Notes under the pieces: generated by a model
Seen by the model: only the letters and a program-made list of their open reading frames with translations
Databases searched by the model: none
What the model was told of the DNA's origin: nothing
Shown: positions 34,122 to 42,660 of the stretch, one piece after another
Layout of the letters: every line of letters starts with the position of its first letter
How positions within the stretch are numbered: position 1 is the first letter of the stretch
Program-made: the position numbers and the translations under genes
Source: Maricaulis sp965242785
GTDB taxonomy: Bacteria; Pseudomonadota; Alphaproteobacteria; Caulobacterales; Maricaulaceae
Length of the DNA: 64,000 nucleotides
NCBI GenBank assembly: GCA_965242785.1
Contig: CBDETA010000001.1
Coordinates: 1-64,000 of the forward strand
Direction of reading: 5' to 3'

Positions 34122-34577
34122 TCAGACCGGCAGTTCGGTCGTGTTCTTGATCGCTTCCATGGCAAAACTGGCCGACACATCGGACAGGGGCGCGATGGCG
34201 ATCAGTTTCTTGTAGACCGCGTCATAGGCGCGAACGTCCGGCAGGCAGAGCTTGATGAGATAGTCGATATCACCGCTGAGGCGGTAGAATTCGACGACTT
34301 CCGGCATGCGGCGGACGCCCTCGGCGAAGCGCTGCAGCCACTCGGCATCATGCTGGCTTGTCCGTACAGCGATAAAGAGCGTTGCGTGCAGACCCAGGGC
34401 TTCGGGATCCAGCAGGGCGACATTCTTGCGGATGATGCCGGCTTCGGCGAGGCGTTTCAGGCGCCGGGCCGTCGGGGTCGGGCTGAGGCCGACCAGATCG
34501 GCCAGTTCCTGGACGGTCCGGTCCGCATCGACCTGAATCGCGCGCAGTAACCGGATATCATAGTCGTCAAGCTGCAT
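34122..34577 (-). CDS. Lrp/AsnC-family transcriptional regulator
   Basis: The 151-residue regulator has the N-terminal helix-turn-helix (DRTVQELADLVGLSPTPTAR) and a C-terminal RAM ligand domain (VVEFYRLSGDIDYLIKLCLP). Such proteins sense amino acids and often control a neighbouring gene. Here the divergent class V aminotransferase is the obvious candidate, with a near-palindrome between them. The ATG is at 34577. Confidence 0.94.
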   Translation of the reverse strand: MQLDDYDIRLLRAIQVDADRTVQELADLVGLSPTPTARRLKRLAEAGIIRKNVALLDPEALGLHATLFIAVRTSQHDAEWLQRFAEGVRRMPEVVEFYRLSGDIDYLIKLCLPDVRAYDAVYKKLIAIAPLSDVSASFAMEAIKNTTELPV

Positions 34578-34590
34578 TGCGGCCTCGTTT

Positions 34591-34609
34591 CGTAGTGAAT
34601 TTCGCTACG
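34591..34609. promoter_or_regulatory. Candidate Lrp/AsnC operator
   Basis: cgtagtgaatttcgctacg is a 19-base near-palindrome with an AT-rich centre; only three symmetric positions differ. It lies 13 bases before the Lrp start and 82 bases before the divergent aminotransferase gene. Lrp-type sites often have this form, so joint control of both genes is likely, but binding is inferred. Confidence 0.6.
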
Positions 34610-34691
34610 GATGACGCAAGTTTATAGAGAGATTTGGTGAAAATCACTGCCCGTCCTGTGTTTTTCTGTCGCCTCTGGATGGGAGTTTTGG

Positions 34692-36320
34692 ATGGTGAAG
34701 TCGCAGGTCTGCACGCGGGCTGTTGATCGTGTCCGGGACGGGCTGGTGGGTGCGGATAGCGCACTGGACACGCCCTTTGGCACCCGGCCGCTTTTCTATG
34801 CCGACTACACCGCGTCCGGGCGCATGCACCGGTCGGTGGAGGGCGTCGTGCAGGCGCTGTCGCTGGACTATGCCAACCCGCACACCGAGGACAGTGCGAC
34901 AGGCCGGGCCAGCAATGCCTGGATGCGCGAGGCCGAGCGCATCATCAAGCGTGCGGTGAATGCCGGTCCCGGTGACTGTCTTTTGCCGTGTGCAGCCGGT
35001 GCGACCGGGGCGATCCACAAACTGCAGGAAATCCTGGGCCTGGCGATCCCGCCGGCGACGCGCAAGGCGCTGGGGTTGCACGCTGAAACCCGGCTGGAAA
35101 CGGTGGTATTTGTCGGCCCTTATGAGCACCACTCCAATGAGCTGAGCTGGCGTGAGAGCCTGGCCGAGACGGTCAATATTCCCCTGTGCCCGCAAGGCGG
35201 AGTGGATCTTGCTGCTCTGGAGCAGGCGCTGACCGATCCGCGTCATGCGGGCAAGCGCAAGATCGGGGCCTTTTCGGCGGCGTCGAACGTGACCGGCGTG
35301 AAGACAGATGTGCGCGCGCTGGCAAGGCTGCTGCACCGGCACGGGGCGATCCTGTGCCTGGATTGCGCCGCGAGCGCGCCTTACCTGCCCATCGACATGC
35401 ATCCGCAGGGCGATGAGGAGGCGCGCATTGATGCGGTCTATTTCTCGCCGCACAAATTCATTGGCGGGCCAGGCAGCTGCGGCATCCTGGTGTTTGATGG
35501 CTCGCTTTATGACCAGACCCTGCCGCCAACCCAGAGCGCGGGCGGGACCGTGCGCTATGTCTGGCCCGAGGGTCATGATTTCATCGAGAACATAGAGGCG
35601 CGCGAGCGGGCCGGCACGCCGGGGCTGCCACAATTCGTGCGCGCGGCCCTGGCTATGCAGCTGCAGGCGGAAGTGGGGCATGAGACCATCCAGGCGCGCG
35701 AGCATGCGGCGCTGGTGCGCGCTTTCGCGCGCTGGCAGGCGCATCCGCAGATCGATGTGCTGGGACCGCAATCGACCGATCGCCGGATCGGCATCGTGTC
35801 CTTCAATCTGCGCAAGGCCGGCGGTGGCATGGTGGCCCCACGTCTGGTGACGGTGCTGTTGAACGATCTGTTCGGGATCCAGTCCCGGGCAGGCTGTTCC
35901 TGTGCCGGCCCCTATGGTCACCATCTTCTGGGCCTGGACAGCGAGAGCACTCAGGCGATCCGGGCGCGGGTGCTGGACGGGGAAACCGGCGCTCGGCCGG
36001 GCTGGTGCCGGGTCAGCCTGCACTGGGTGATGTCGGACGAGGAGCTGGACTATCTGATCGAGGCCGTCGCCTTCCTGGCGGATCACGCCGAGGCGTTCGA
36101 GCGCTTCTATGACCATGACCCGCGGGACGGGCACTGGCGTTGGGGCGGCGGCGAGACGCAGCACCCGTGCATTCCGGTGACCCTTCTGGGGCGTTCGGGC
36201 GGGTGTGCCGAGCGGGCTGCGCTCTCACCGGAGCGGGTCGAGACGCTACGCGAGGAGGCCTTTGCCACGGCTCAGGATGTGGTGAAACGGTTCAGCCGGT
36301 CGCCGGTGCGCGAAAGCTGA
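34692..36320 (+). CDS. Class V aminotransferase / cysteine desulfurase-like PLP enzyme
   Basis: The 542-residue product belongs to the class V PLP-dependent fold. Family features are FYADYTASGRMHRSVEG, the TGAIHKLQ cofactor region, GPYEHHSNELSWRE, ILCLDCAASAPYLPIDMH and the PLP lysine in VYFSPHKFIGGPGSCGIL. It has a later SRAGCSCAGPYGHHLLG loop with two cysteines. It is longer than NifS/SufS (about 400), with an extra C-terminal part. Whether it acts as a desulfurase, a lyase or another enzyme cannot be decided. The ATG at 34692 is chosen. It is divergent from the Lrp gene and overlaps the convergent cyclotransferase-like gene by 29 bases. Confidence 0.88.
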   Translation: MVKSQVCTRAVDRVRDGLVGADSALDTPFGTRPLFYADYTASGRMHRSVEGVVQALSLDYANPHTEDSATGRASNAWMREAERIIKRAVNAGPGDCLLPCAAGATGAIHKLQEILGLAIPPATRKALGLHAETRLETVVFVGPYEHHSNELSWRESLAETVNIPLCPQGGVDLAALEQALTDPRHAGKRKIGAFSAASNVTGVKTDVRALARLLHRHGAILCLDCAASAPYLPIDMHPQGDEEARIDAVYFSPHKFIGGPGSCGILVFDGSLYDQTLPPTQSAGGTVRYVWPEGHDFIENIEARERAGTPGLPQFVRAALAMQLQAEVGHETIQAREHAALVRAFARWQAHPQIDVLGPQSTDRRIGIVSFNLRKAGGGMVAPRLVTVLLNDLFGIQSRAGCSCAGPYGHHLLGLDSESTQAIRARVLDGETGARPGWCRVSLHWVMSDEELDYLIEAVAFLADHAEAFERFYDHDPRDGHWRWGGGETQHPCIPVTLLGRSGGCAERAALSPERVETLREEAFATAQDVVKRFSRSPVRES

Positions 36321-36903
36321 GCACGCCTTCATCCTGCAGGAGCCGGTCAATGGTTTGGCGCTGGTGGGCATCGGCGCGGGTCAGGCGCGGATAGAGCGGC
36401 GTTTCAAGATCACGGTCATCGATCCAGGGCGAGTCCCACAATTCGGTGGAGCGGATGAAGCCGCGGGCCCGCGCCTCCCCTCCGGTCTCCAGACATCCGA
36501 TCAGGCAGGTGTCGATATAGGTCTGCGGAATCGGGTGGGCCGCGTCGGCGCGCACTTGTTCCCGATTGACGACAATCCAGAAACGGCCGGGCGGGATGCT
36601 GTGACGGGTGCCGGCGGCGGGGCGAAGATGCTCAGGCGGGACCGGCGTGAAGACATAGCCGCGCTCGCGGTGGCGCAGGGCGTCGGTGATCTCGGTCGGG
36701 ACCAGGGCGGCATGCAATTGCCCGCCGGCGGCCGGGCGGACGCCGGCATAGGTCGCTTTCTCGTCCCGGTAGCGGACGGTCCAGCCGCGCCGCCAACCCT
36801 GCGCCACGACCGGGATCGCCTCTTCCACAATGTCGGAATAGGTTTCACGGCTGTGCGCACTGAGCAGGCTGCCATAGCCGACAATATAGTCGCGGTCCGG
36901 CAT
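36292..36903 (-). CDS. Gamma-glutamylcyclotransferase-like protein
   Basis: The 203-residue product begins MPDRDYIVGYGSLLSAHSR, the GYGSL motif of the gamma-glutamylcyclotransferase fold, and later has RHRERGYVFTPVPPE. Members cleave gamma-glutamyl amides or other amine-linked groups to release 5-oxoproline. The ATG at 36903 follows AGGAG at good spacing; longer open frames extend antisense into the repeat-protein gene and are rejected. Its end overlaps the convergent aminotransferase gene. The role is inferred from fold only. Confidence 0.8.
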   Translation of the reverse strand: MPDRDYIVGYGSLLSAHSRETYSDIVEEAIPVVAQGWRRGWTVRYRDEKATYAGVRPAAGGQLHAALVPTEITDALRHRERGYVFTPVPPEHLRPAAGTRHSIPPGRFWIVVNREQVRADAAHPIPQTYIDTCLIGCLETGGEARARGFIRSTELWDSPWIDDRDLETPLYPRLTRADAHQRQTIDRLLQDEGVLSFRAPATG

Positions 36904-36937
36904 GGGTCTCCTGACGATCATGTCATGGACAAAGAAA

Positions 36938-36964
36938 AACGGCGCGGGACGGGCCCGCGCCGTT
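36938..36964 (-). terminator. Terminator of the repeat-protein gene
   Basis: An 11-bp stem aacggcgcggg / cccgcgccgtt with a 5-base loop lies just downstream of the repeat-protein stop. On the minus strand it is followed by gtttttctttg, a good T-rich tail. Confidence 0.85.
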
Positions 36965-36998
36965 GATCTGGTAGCACATGGCGCCCGCGTAAACCCCC

Positions 36999-37967
36999 TT
37001 ACTGGGAGCGGCGGCGGGTGCGCGTGGAGTAGGAGGCCTGGGCAACCGGAACTTCTTCCGAATAGTTCTGGTCGGCGGCCGGCATGTCGGTGCCGTAGAG
37101 ATAGGTATTGCCCTGCGGCGCCGGAGCGCTGCGATTCTGGGCCACCGGCGGGATGTCGGCATGGCTGGGCGGGTTGTGACCCGGCAGGTCGATGTCCGAG
37201 CAATCCACCAGGCGCCATTCCCAGCGCTCTTCGGTGCGCAGCGAGTAGCGGGTGACGGTTTCGGTTTCCGTCGGGATCACGCGGCTGTCGACCGAGGCGT
37301 GCTGGTCCACGACCTCGACGCGATAGGTGTCGCGCAGTTCCTCGATCGGTACCGTCTCGACGCGGGCTTCCTGCACCAGCACGTCGCGCGTGATGGTGGA
37401 GTATTCGGCCGGATGGCTGATCTCGCGGATCTGGGCCGGCTCGACCACGATGTTGCGGGTGACCGTGCGGTACTCGCCCTCTTCCTCGACCAGACACCAG
37501 ACTTCGCCGGTCTCGCTGTCGAAGCGGGTCATCTGTGCACCCGGCGTATAGCCGCGGCGCCAGACCATGCGGGGTTCGCGGACCATGATGGTCTCGGTCA
37601 CGGTGTCATGCACCGCCGGCTGCACCACGTATTCCACGTAGGAGGGGCGGATCTGGACGGTTTCCGTCACGGTCTCATAGACGGGCTCGTGCACGATGTA
37701 GCGCACGCCGGCCTCGCGGGAGATGTACTCACGCGTTTCCGGACGCAGGCGCGGCGGCAGCACGTCATAGCGCTCGTAGGAATCCTGTGTCGTCACCTGT
37801 TCGGTGTAGACATCGTATTCCGGCTCGATGCGGACGCGGGCATAGCATTCGCCGGCCATCGCGCTGTTCGGCGGATCCGGCGGGAACCACTCGGTATCGC
37901 CGGCGAAAGCGGCCGACGCGGTCATCATGGCGATGGCGGAGCCACACAGAAGTTGCTTGCGGATCAT
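36999..37967 (-). CDS. Exported protein with degenerate YxTVTxxVxVxPA repeats
   Basis: The roughly 322-residue product has a signal peptide (MIRKQLLCGSAIAMMTASAAFA). The mature part contains about four to six imperfect repeats of roughly 23 residues with the theme PAxYxTVTxxVxVxPA: EPVYETVTETVQIRP, QPAVHDTVTETIMVREP, EGEYRTVTRNIVVEPA and HPAEYSTITRDVLVQEA. The repeats are rich in charged residues and beta-branched residues and probably form beta strands. The C-terminus is polar and disordered. The function is unknown; a surface or periplasmic structural role is possible. The ATG at 37967 follows a run of G residues (AGGGGG). It is followed by its own terminator. Confidence 0.8.
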   Translation of the reverse strand: MIRKQLLCGSAIAMMTASAAFAGDTEWFPPDPPNSAMAGECYARVRIEPEYDVYTEQVTTQDSYERYDVLPPRLRPETREYISREAGVRYIVHEPVYETVTETVQIRPSYVEYVVQPAVHDTVTETIMVREPRMVWRRGYTPGAQMTRFDSETGEVWCLVEEEGEYRTVTRNIVVEPAQIREISHPAEYSTITRDVLVQEARVETVPIEELRDTYRVEVVDQHASVDSRVIPTETETVTRYSLRTEERWEWRLVDCSDIDLPGHNPPSHADIPPVAQNRSAPAPQGNTYLYGTDMPAADQNYSEEVPVAQASYSTRTRRRSQ

Positions 37968-38201
37968 TCGATTCCCCCTGCTCGAACTGGCGAAACCGAC
38001 TGACAAGGGTCCCGCTCTCGAAGCGGATGCTAGCGCAACCAGCCGCGGGGGTTAAGGATTATTAACCATCCGGGCAAAGATTCAACTCACGGGGGAATTC
38101 AAGGGCTTGGATGCAATCCCATGAGGGGGGCCGGGATGCCCGCTCGGCCCGCCCGGCTTGGTGGCGAGACTCCGGGCCCAGGGTGGCTGTTGGCCTGAAA
38201 A

Positions 38202-38229
38202 AAAGGCCCGGATCGGGATCCGGGCCTTT
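38202..38229 (-). terminator. Terminator of the first M13 peptidase gene
   Basis: A perfect 13-bp stem, aaaggcccggatc / gatccgggccttt, lies 25 bases after the gene's end. On the minus strand it is followed by a long T run (tttttttcag). Confidence 0.9.
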
Positions 38230-38253
38230 CGGTTTGCTCAGGCTGCTTCAGCC

Positions 38254-40362
38254 CTACCAGATGGAGACGCGCTCTTCCGGTGGCAGGTAGAGTTCGTGCT
38301 CTTCGGTGATGCCGAAGGCTTCATACCAGGCATCCTGGTTGCGGACCGCGCCATTGATCCGGTACTGGGCCGGCGAGTGCGGGCCGCGGCGCAATTGCTG
38401 GATCATGCCGGCTTCGGTCTGCAGGTTCCGCCAGACCTGGGCCCAGGCCATGAAGAAGCGCTGGTCGCCGGTGAATCCGTCGAGCACCTCGGCTTCGCCG
38501 CCATGGTCTTCCAGATAGAGCTGGTAGGCGCGGTAAGCCATCGACATGCCGCCGACATCGCCGATGTTCTCGCCGAGCGCCAGACGGCCATTCACGAACT
38601 CGCCCTCGATCGGGGAGAACTGGCTGTACTGGGCGACCAGGCGATCGGTCAGCGCATCGAAATTGCTGCGGCTTTCCTCGGTCCACCAGTCGCGCAGCAC
38701 GCCATCACCGTCGGAACGGCTGCCCTGGTCGTCAAAGCCGTGGCCCATCTCGTGGCCGATCACGGCGCCGATGCCGCCGAAATTGACCGCCGGATCCGCG
38801 AACGGGTCGAAGAAGGGCCCCTGCAGGATGGCCGCCGGGAAGACGATCTCGTTGGCAGTCGAGGAATAGTAGGCGTTCACCGTTTGCGGCGTCATGCCCC
38901 ATTCCCAGTCACGGATCGGACCGCGCAGGCGCTCGCGGCTGTCAGCACGGGCCCAGGCCGAGATGCGTTCGGAATTGCCGAACAGGTCGTCCGCCCGGAT
39001 CTCGATGGAGGAGTAGTCCGGCCACTGGTCGGGATAGCCGATCTTGGGCAGGAATTTCTCCAGCTTGTCGAGCGCCTGGACGCGGGTCTCGTCATCCATC
39101 CATTCCAGCGTCTCGATCCGCTCGCGCAGGGCCGTGCGCAGATATTCGACGAGGATTTCCATCTGTTCCTTGTGTTCCGGCGGGAAGTACCGGTCGACAT
39201 AGATCTGGCCGAGCGTCATGCCCATCGAGCCGTTGACGTGCTGGATGCCGCGGGACTCCAGCGGGCGCGGTTCTTCCACGCCGGACAGGGTGCGGCTGTA
39301 GAAGTCGAAGGAGCGCTCGTAGAAGGCTTCGGTCAGGCTGTCCGAATTGCTCGACATGTAGCGGAAGGTCAGCCAGTTCTGCCAGGTTTCCAGCGGAATC
39401 TCGCGGAACAGGGTGGCCAGGCCCTCGATCGCCGTCGTCTGACGCACAACGACTTCTTCCTGGTCGTCAAACTCCAGCGCCGTCATGAACTCGCCCCACG
39501 GGAAGCCCGGTGCCATTGCGGCCAGTTCATCGGTGGTCATGAGGTTGTAGGTGCGGGTGCGATCGCGGCTGTCCTCGCGCGACCAGTGCACCTGGGCGAA
39601 GCCGGTCTCCAGCGCCAGGATGTCCTGGGCGCGAGCTTCACCGTCTTCCATGCCCAGTATCCCGAACACGTCGGCGATGTAGGCGACATAGGCGTCGCGG
39701 AAGCCCTGGTAGCGCTCATTGTCTTCCAGATAGTAGTCGCGGGTCGGCAGCCCCAGCCCGCTCTGGCTGATGCCGACGATGTAGCGGTCCGGATTGCCCT
39801 GGTCGCGGGTGACGCCGGCTCCGAAGATGGACGAGGTGCCGGGCATGCCCATCAGGGTGGCGATATCCTCGTGCGACTGGGCGGCGTTGATCCGGGCCAG
39901 CATGGGCTGGACCGGATCGAAGCCGCGGGCATTGCGCGTGTCCATGTCCATGTAGGAGGCGTAGAGATCGCCGATCTGCTGCATCGGCGTGCCGGCTTCG
40001 GCATTGGCTGCGACGGCTTCCTGGATGATGCCGTCAATCCGCTCTTCGGAGAGGAGGTAGAGTTCGGTGAAGGAGCCGTAACGGGAGAAACCTGTCGGCA
40101 GTTCCGAATTGTCCAGCCAGCCGGCATTCACATAGCGGTTGAAATCATCCCCGGGATGCACTGTGTCATCCACGTGCTGGGTTTCGATGCCCCAGTCACC
40201 CAGACGCGGATCGCCGGCAGAAGGGTCGCCGACGGAGCGCGCGATCTCGTTGGCGGCGGTTTCGGTTTCGACGGCAGCCGTTTCGGTGCTCGCGGCATCC
40301 TCGGCAGGCTGGCAGGCGGTCAGCAGGGCCAGGGCGGCCGTGCCGAGCAGGAATCTCTTCAT
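38254..40362 (-). CDS. M13 family metallopeptidase lipoprotein (copy 1)
   Basis: This is a neprilysin-like zinc endopeptidase of 702 residues. It has a lipoprotein signal (LLGTAALALLTAC) and is probably anchored in the envelope. The zinc site is AVIGHEMGHGFDDQGSRSDG, the HExxH helix, with the third-ligand helix in GENIGDVGGMSMAYRAY. The substrate-binding VNAYYSSTANEIVFPAAILQ and the C-terminal HSPAQYRINGAVRNQDAW block with the final CxxW-like end (here VSIW) are family-typical. It is a tandem paralogue of the next gene. An independent terminator lies on either side of it. Confidence 0.96.
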   Translation of the reverse strand: MKRFLLGTAALALLTACQPAEDAASTETAAVETETAANEIARSVGDPSAGDPRLGDWGIETQHVDDTVHPGDDFNRYVNAGWLDNSELPTGFSRYGSFTELYLLSEERIDGIIQEAVAANAEAGTPMQQIGDLYASYMDMDTRNARGFDPVQPMLARINAAQSHEDIATLMGMPGTSSIFGAGVTRDQGNPDRYIVGISQSGLGLPTRDYYLEDNERYQGFRDAYVAYIADVFGILGMEDGEARAQDILALETGFAQVHWSREDSRDRTRTYNLMTTDELAAMAPGFPWGEFMTALEFDDQEEVVVRQTTAIEGLATLFREIPLETWQNWLTFRYMSSNSDSLTEAFYERSFDFYSRTLSGVEEPRPLESRGIQHVNGSMGMTLGQIYVDRYFPPEHKEQMEILVEYLRTALRERIETLEWMDDETRVQALDKLEKFLPKIGYPDQWPDYSSIEIRADDLFGNSERISAWARADSRERLRGPIRDWEWGMTPQTVNAYYSSTANEIVFPAAILQGPFFDPFADPAVNFGGIGAVIGHEMGHGFDDQGSRSDGDGVLRDWWTEESRSNFDALTDRLVAQYSQFSPIEGEFVNGRLALGENIGDVGGMSMAYRAYQLYLEDHGGEAEVLDGFTGDQRFFMAWAQVWRNLQTEAGMIQQLRRGPHSPAQYRINGAVRNQDAWYEAFGITEEHELYLPPEERVSIW

Positions 40363-40466
40363 GATGTACCCCCATCAGGTCTCGAATTTCATTGTCGGGA
40401 ACTCTAGGGCGAGAATGCTGGGCGGCAAATGACGGTCCTGTCACAATTGACAGCTCGAGCAGTAAA

Positions 40467-40493
40467 AAAGGCCCGGCGACGGGCCGGGCCTTT
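40467..40493 (-). terminator. Terminator of the second M13 peptidase gene
   Basis: An 11-bp stem aaaggcccggc / gccgggccttt with loop gacgg lies just downstream of the second M13 stop. On the minus strand it is followed by T residues (ttttttact). Confidence 0.88.
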
Positions 40494-40521
40494 CCTGTGA
40501 ATTCTGCCGCGAGACGCGTGA

Positions 40522-42579
40522 CTACCAGATGGAGACGCGCTCTTCCGGCGGCAGGTAGAGGGCGTCTTCCTCGGTCACACCGAAGGCCTCGTACCAGGCG
40601 TCCATGTTCCGGACCACACCATTGGTGCGGTACTGGGACGGGCTGTGCGGGTCGGTGGTCAGACGCGAGATCAGATTGTCCTCGCGATACAGACGCCGCC
40701 AGACCTGGGCCCAGGACAGGAAGAAACGCTGGTCGCCGGTCAGGCCGTCGAGAACCGGAGCCTCGCCGCCGCAGCACTCGTCCAGATAGCGGTGATAGGC
40801 GGTGTAAGCCATCTGCAGTCCGCCCAGGTCACCGATATTCTCGCCCATGGTGAAATCACCATTCACGAAGCGACCCTCGACCGGGGAATAGGTGTCGTAC
40901 TGGGCGCCGAGACGGTCTGCGCGCTCCTCGAAGCGGGCATTGGTCTCCGCCGTCCACCAGTCACGGATCGCACCGTTCTCGTCGAAACGCCGGCCCTGGT
41001 CATCAAAGCCGTGGCCGATCTCGTGACCGATCACGGCACCGATGGCACCGTAATTGATCGCCGCATCCGCATTCGGATCAAAGAAGGGCGGCTGGAGAAT
41101 ACCGGCCGGGAAGGTGATCTGGTTCATCAGCGGATTGTAGGACGCGTTGACGGTCTGCGGCGGATAGGGCCACTCGCCGCGATCGACCGGTCCGGACAGG
41201 TCGGCGACCTGCTCGTTCCAGGCAAAGGCGTCCAGGCGCATCACATTGCCGAAAATGTCATCCGGCTGGATATCGAGCGCCGAATAGTCCTGCCACTCGT
41301 CGGGATAGCCGATGCGCGGTTCGAAGGTGGACAGCTTGGTCAGCGCGTTGGCGCGGGTTTCCTCATCCATCCACTCCAGCGTTTCCAGTCGGCCGGCAAA
41401 CGCCGCGGTCAGATTGGCCACCAACTCTTCCATGGCAGCCTTGGAGGAGGGCGGGAAATGGCGTTCGACATAGATCTGGCCGACGGCCTCACCCAGTCGG
41501 CCACCGACCAGATTGACGCCGCGACGGTCGCGCGGACGCTGCTCCTCGGTGCCGTTCAGCGTGCGGCCGAACATTTCAAACGCGGCCTGGTCGAAAGCGG
41601 CCGGCAGGCGGCCGGAATTGCCTGACAGGAAGTGGAAGGTGAGATAGTCCTGCCAGACCTGGACCGGGGTTTCGGCAAAGACAGCGGCCGAGCCCTCAAT
41701 GGCGCTGGGCTGGGCCACGAGATAGGTGGCGACACCGTCAATGCCCAGCTGGGCCATGGCCGTCGGGAAGGCAAATTGCGGAGCCAGCGTGTCCAGCTGT
41801 TCGAGCGGCATCGGGTTGTAGATCTTCTGGATGTCGCGGCTGTCGGCCTGGGTCCAGTGGACCTCGGCCAGACGGGTTTCCAGCGCAAGGATCGCTTCGG
41901 CGCGCTCGGCACCATTGTCGATGCCGGCCAGTCCGAAGACCTGGGCGATGTAGTCGCGATAGGCATCGCGATAGCGCGCATTGTCTTCGTCCAGATAGTA
42001 GTCGCGGTCCGGCAGGCCGAGGCCGCCCTGGCCGACGAAGACCGTGTAACGGGTCGTATCGGCCGGATCCGGAATGATGCCGACTCCGAAGGGCGACTGA
42101 TGGTAGATCGTCGCGAACAGGGCGTTGATGTCGGCATGTGTCTCGGCCGCCGCAATCTCGTCGAGATAGGGCTGGGCCGGAGCCAGTCCGCGCTGTTCGA
42201 TCGTTTCGGTATCCATCCACGAACCGTAGAGATCACCCACCTGCTGCTCGACCGTCCCGTGTGCGGCATTCATGGCCGCCAGTTCGGTGATGATCGCCTG
42301 GACATGTTCTTCGGCTTCCAGGGCGAGCTCGGTGAACATGCCGTAGTTGGAGAGATCCGCCGGGATCTGCGTGGCATCCAGCCAGGCGCCATTGGCGTAC
42401 TCGTAGAAATCATTGCCGGGCGAGACTTCGGTGTTCATGCCTTCGAGGTCGAAACCCCAGCTACCGATCTCGGCCTCGCCGACAATGGCCTCAACCTGTG
42501 TGGTGTCGCTGTCGTTTGCCGTTGGCGCACAGGCCGCAACAAGAGCCAGTACGGCCGTGCTCAGCAAAAGCTTCTTCAT
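40522..42579 (-). CDS. M13 family metallopeptidase lipoprotein (copy 2)
   Basis: The 685-residue paralogue of the preceding gene has a lipoprotein signal (LLLSTAVLALVAAC), the zinc helix AVIGHEIGHGFDDQGRRFDE, GENIGDLGGLQMAYTAYHRY, VNASYNPLMNQITFPAGILQ and the end HSPSQYRTNGVVRNMDAWYE. The start is ATG at 42579 (MKKLLLST); an in-frame extension from 42630 is rejected because it precedes the signal. The copies clearly differ in sequence, so the duplication is not recent. Confidence 0.96.
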   Translation of the reverse strand: MKKLLLSTAVLALVAACAPTANDSDTTQVEAIVGEAEIGSWGFDLEGMNTEVSPGNDFYEYANGAWLDATQIPADLSNYGMFTELALEAEEHVQAIITELAAMNAAHGTVEQQVGDLYGSWMDTETIEQRGLAPAQPYLDEIAAAETHADINALFATIYHQSPFGVGIIPDPADTTRYTVFVGQGGLGLPDRDYYLDEDNARYRDAYRDYIAQVFGLAGIDNGAERAEAILALETRLAEVHWTQADSRDIQKIYNPMPLEQLDTLAPQFAFPTAMAQLGIDGVATYLVAQPSAIEGSAAVFAETPVQVWQDYLTFHFLSGNSGRLPAAFDQAAFEMFGRTLNGTEEQRPRDRRGVNLVGGRLGEAVGQIYVERHFPPSSKAAMEELVANLTAAFAGRLETLEWMDEETRANALTKLSTFEPRIGYPDEWQDYSALDIQPDDIFGNVMRLDAFAWNEQVADLSGPVDRGEWPYPPQTVNASYNPLMNQITFPAGILQPPFFDPNADAAINYGAIGAVIGHEIGHGFDDQGRRFDENGAIRDWWTAETNARFEERADRLGAQYDTYSPVEGRFVNGDFTMGENIGDLGGLQMAYTAYHRYLDECCGGEAPVLDGLTGDQRFFLSWAQVWRRLYREDNLISRLTTDPHSPSQYRTNGVVRNMDAWYEAFGVTEEDALYLPPEERVSIW

Positions 42580-42614
42580 TTCAAAACCCCCGATTTTCCT
42601 AAATGCGAAAGAAA

Positions 42615-42644
42615 TCGCCCCGCGCTGCATACAACGCGGGGCGA
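42615..42644 (-). terminator. Terminator of the RND efflux operon
   Basis: The 10-bp stem tcgccccgcg / cgcggggcga with a 10-base loop lies just downstream of the pump gene. On the minus strand it is followed by tttctttcgcattt. Confidence 0.85.
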
Positions 42645-42660
42645 AATTTGACCATCTGGC

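Noticed and set aside
36292..37497. Long minus-strand frame fusing the cyclotransferase-like protein to an N-terminal extension
   Set aside because: The extension overlaps the repeat-protein gene in another frame, and the ATG at 36903 has a good ribosome-binding site.
38158..40407. Long plus-strand open frame of 749 codons antisense to the first M13 peptidase gene
   Set aside because: It mirrors a clear metallopeptidase gene and has a shadow-like composition; GC-rich DNA often leaves the antisense frame open.
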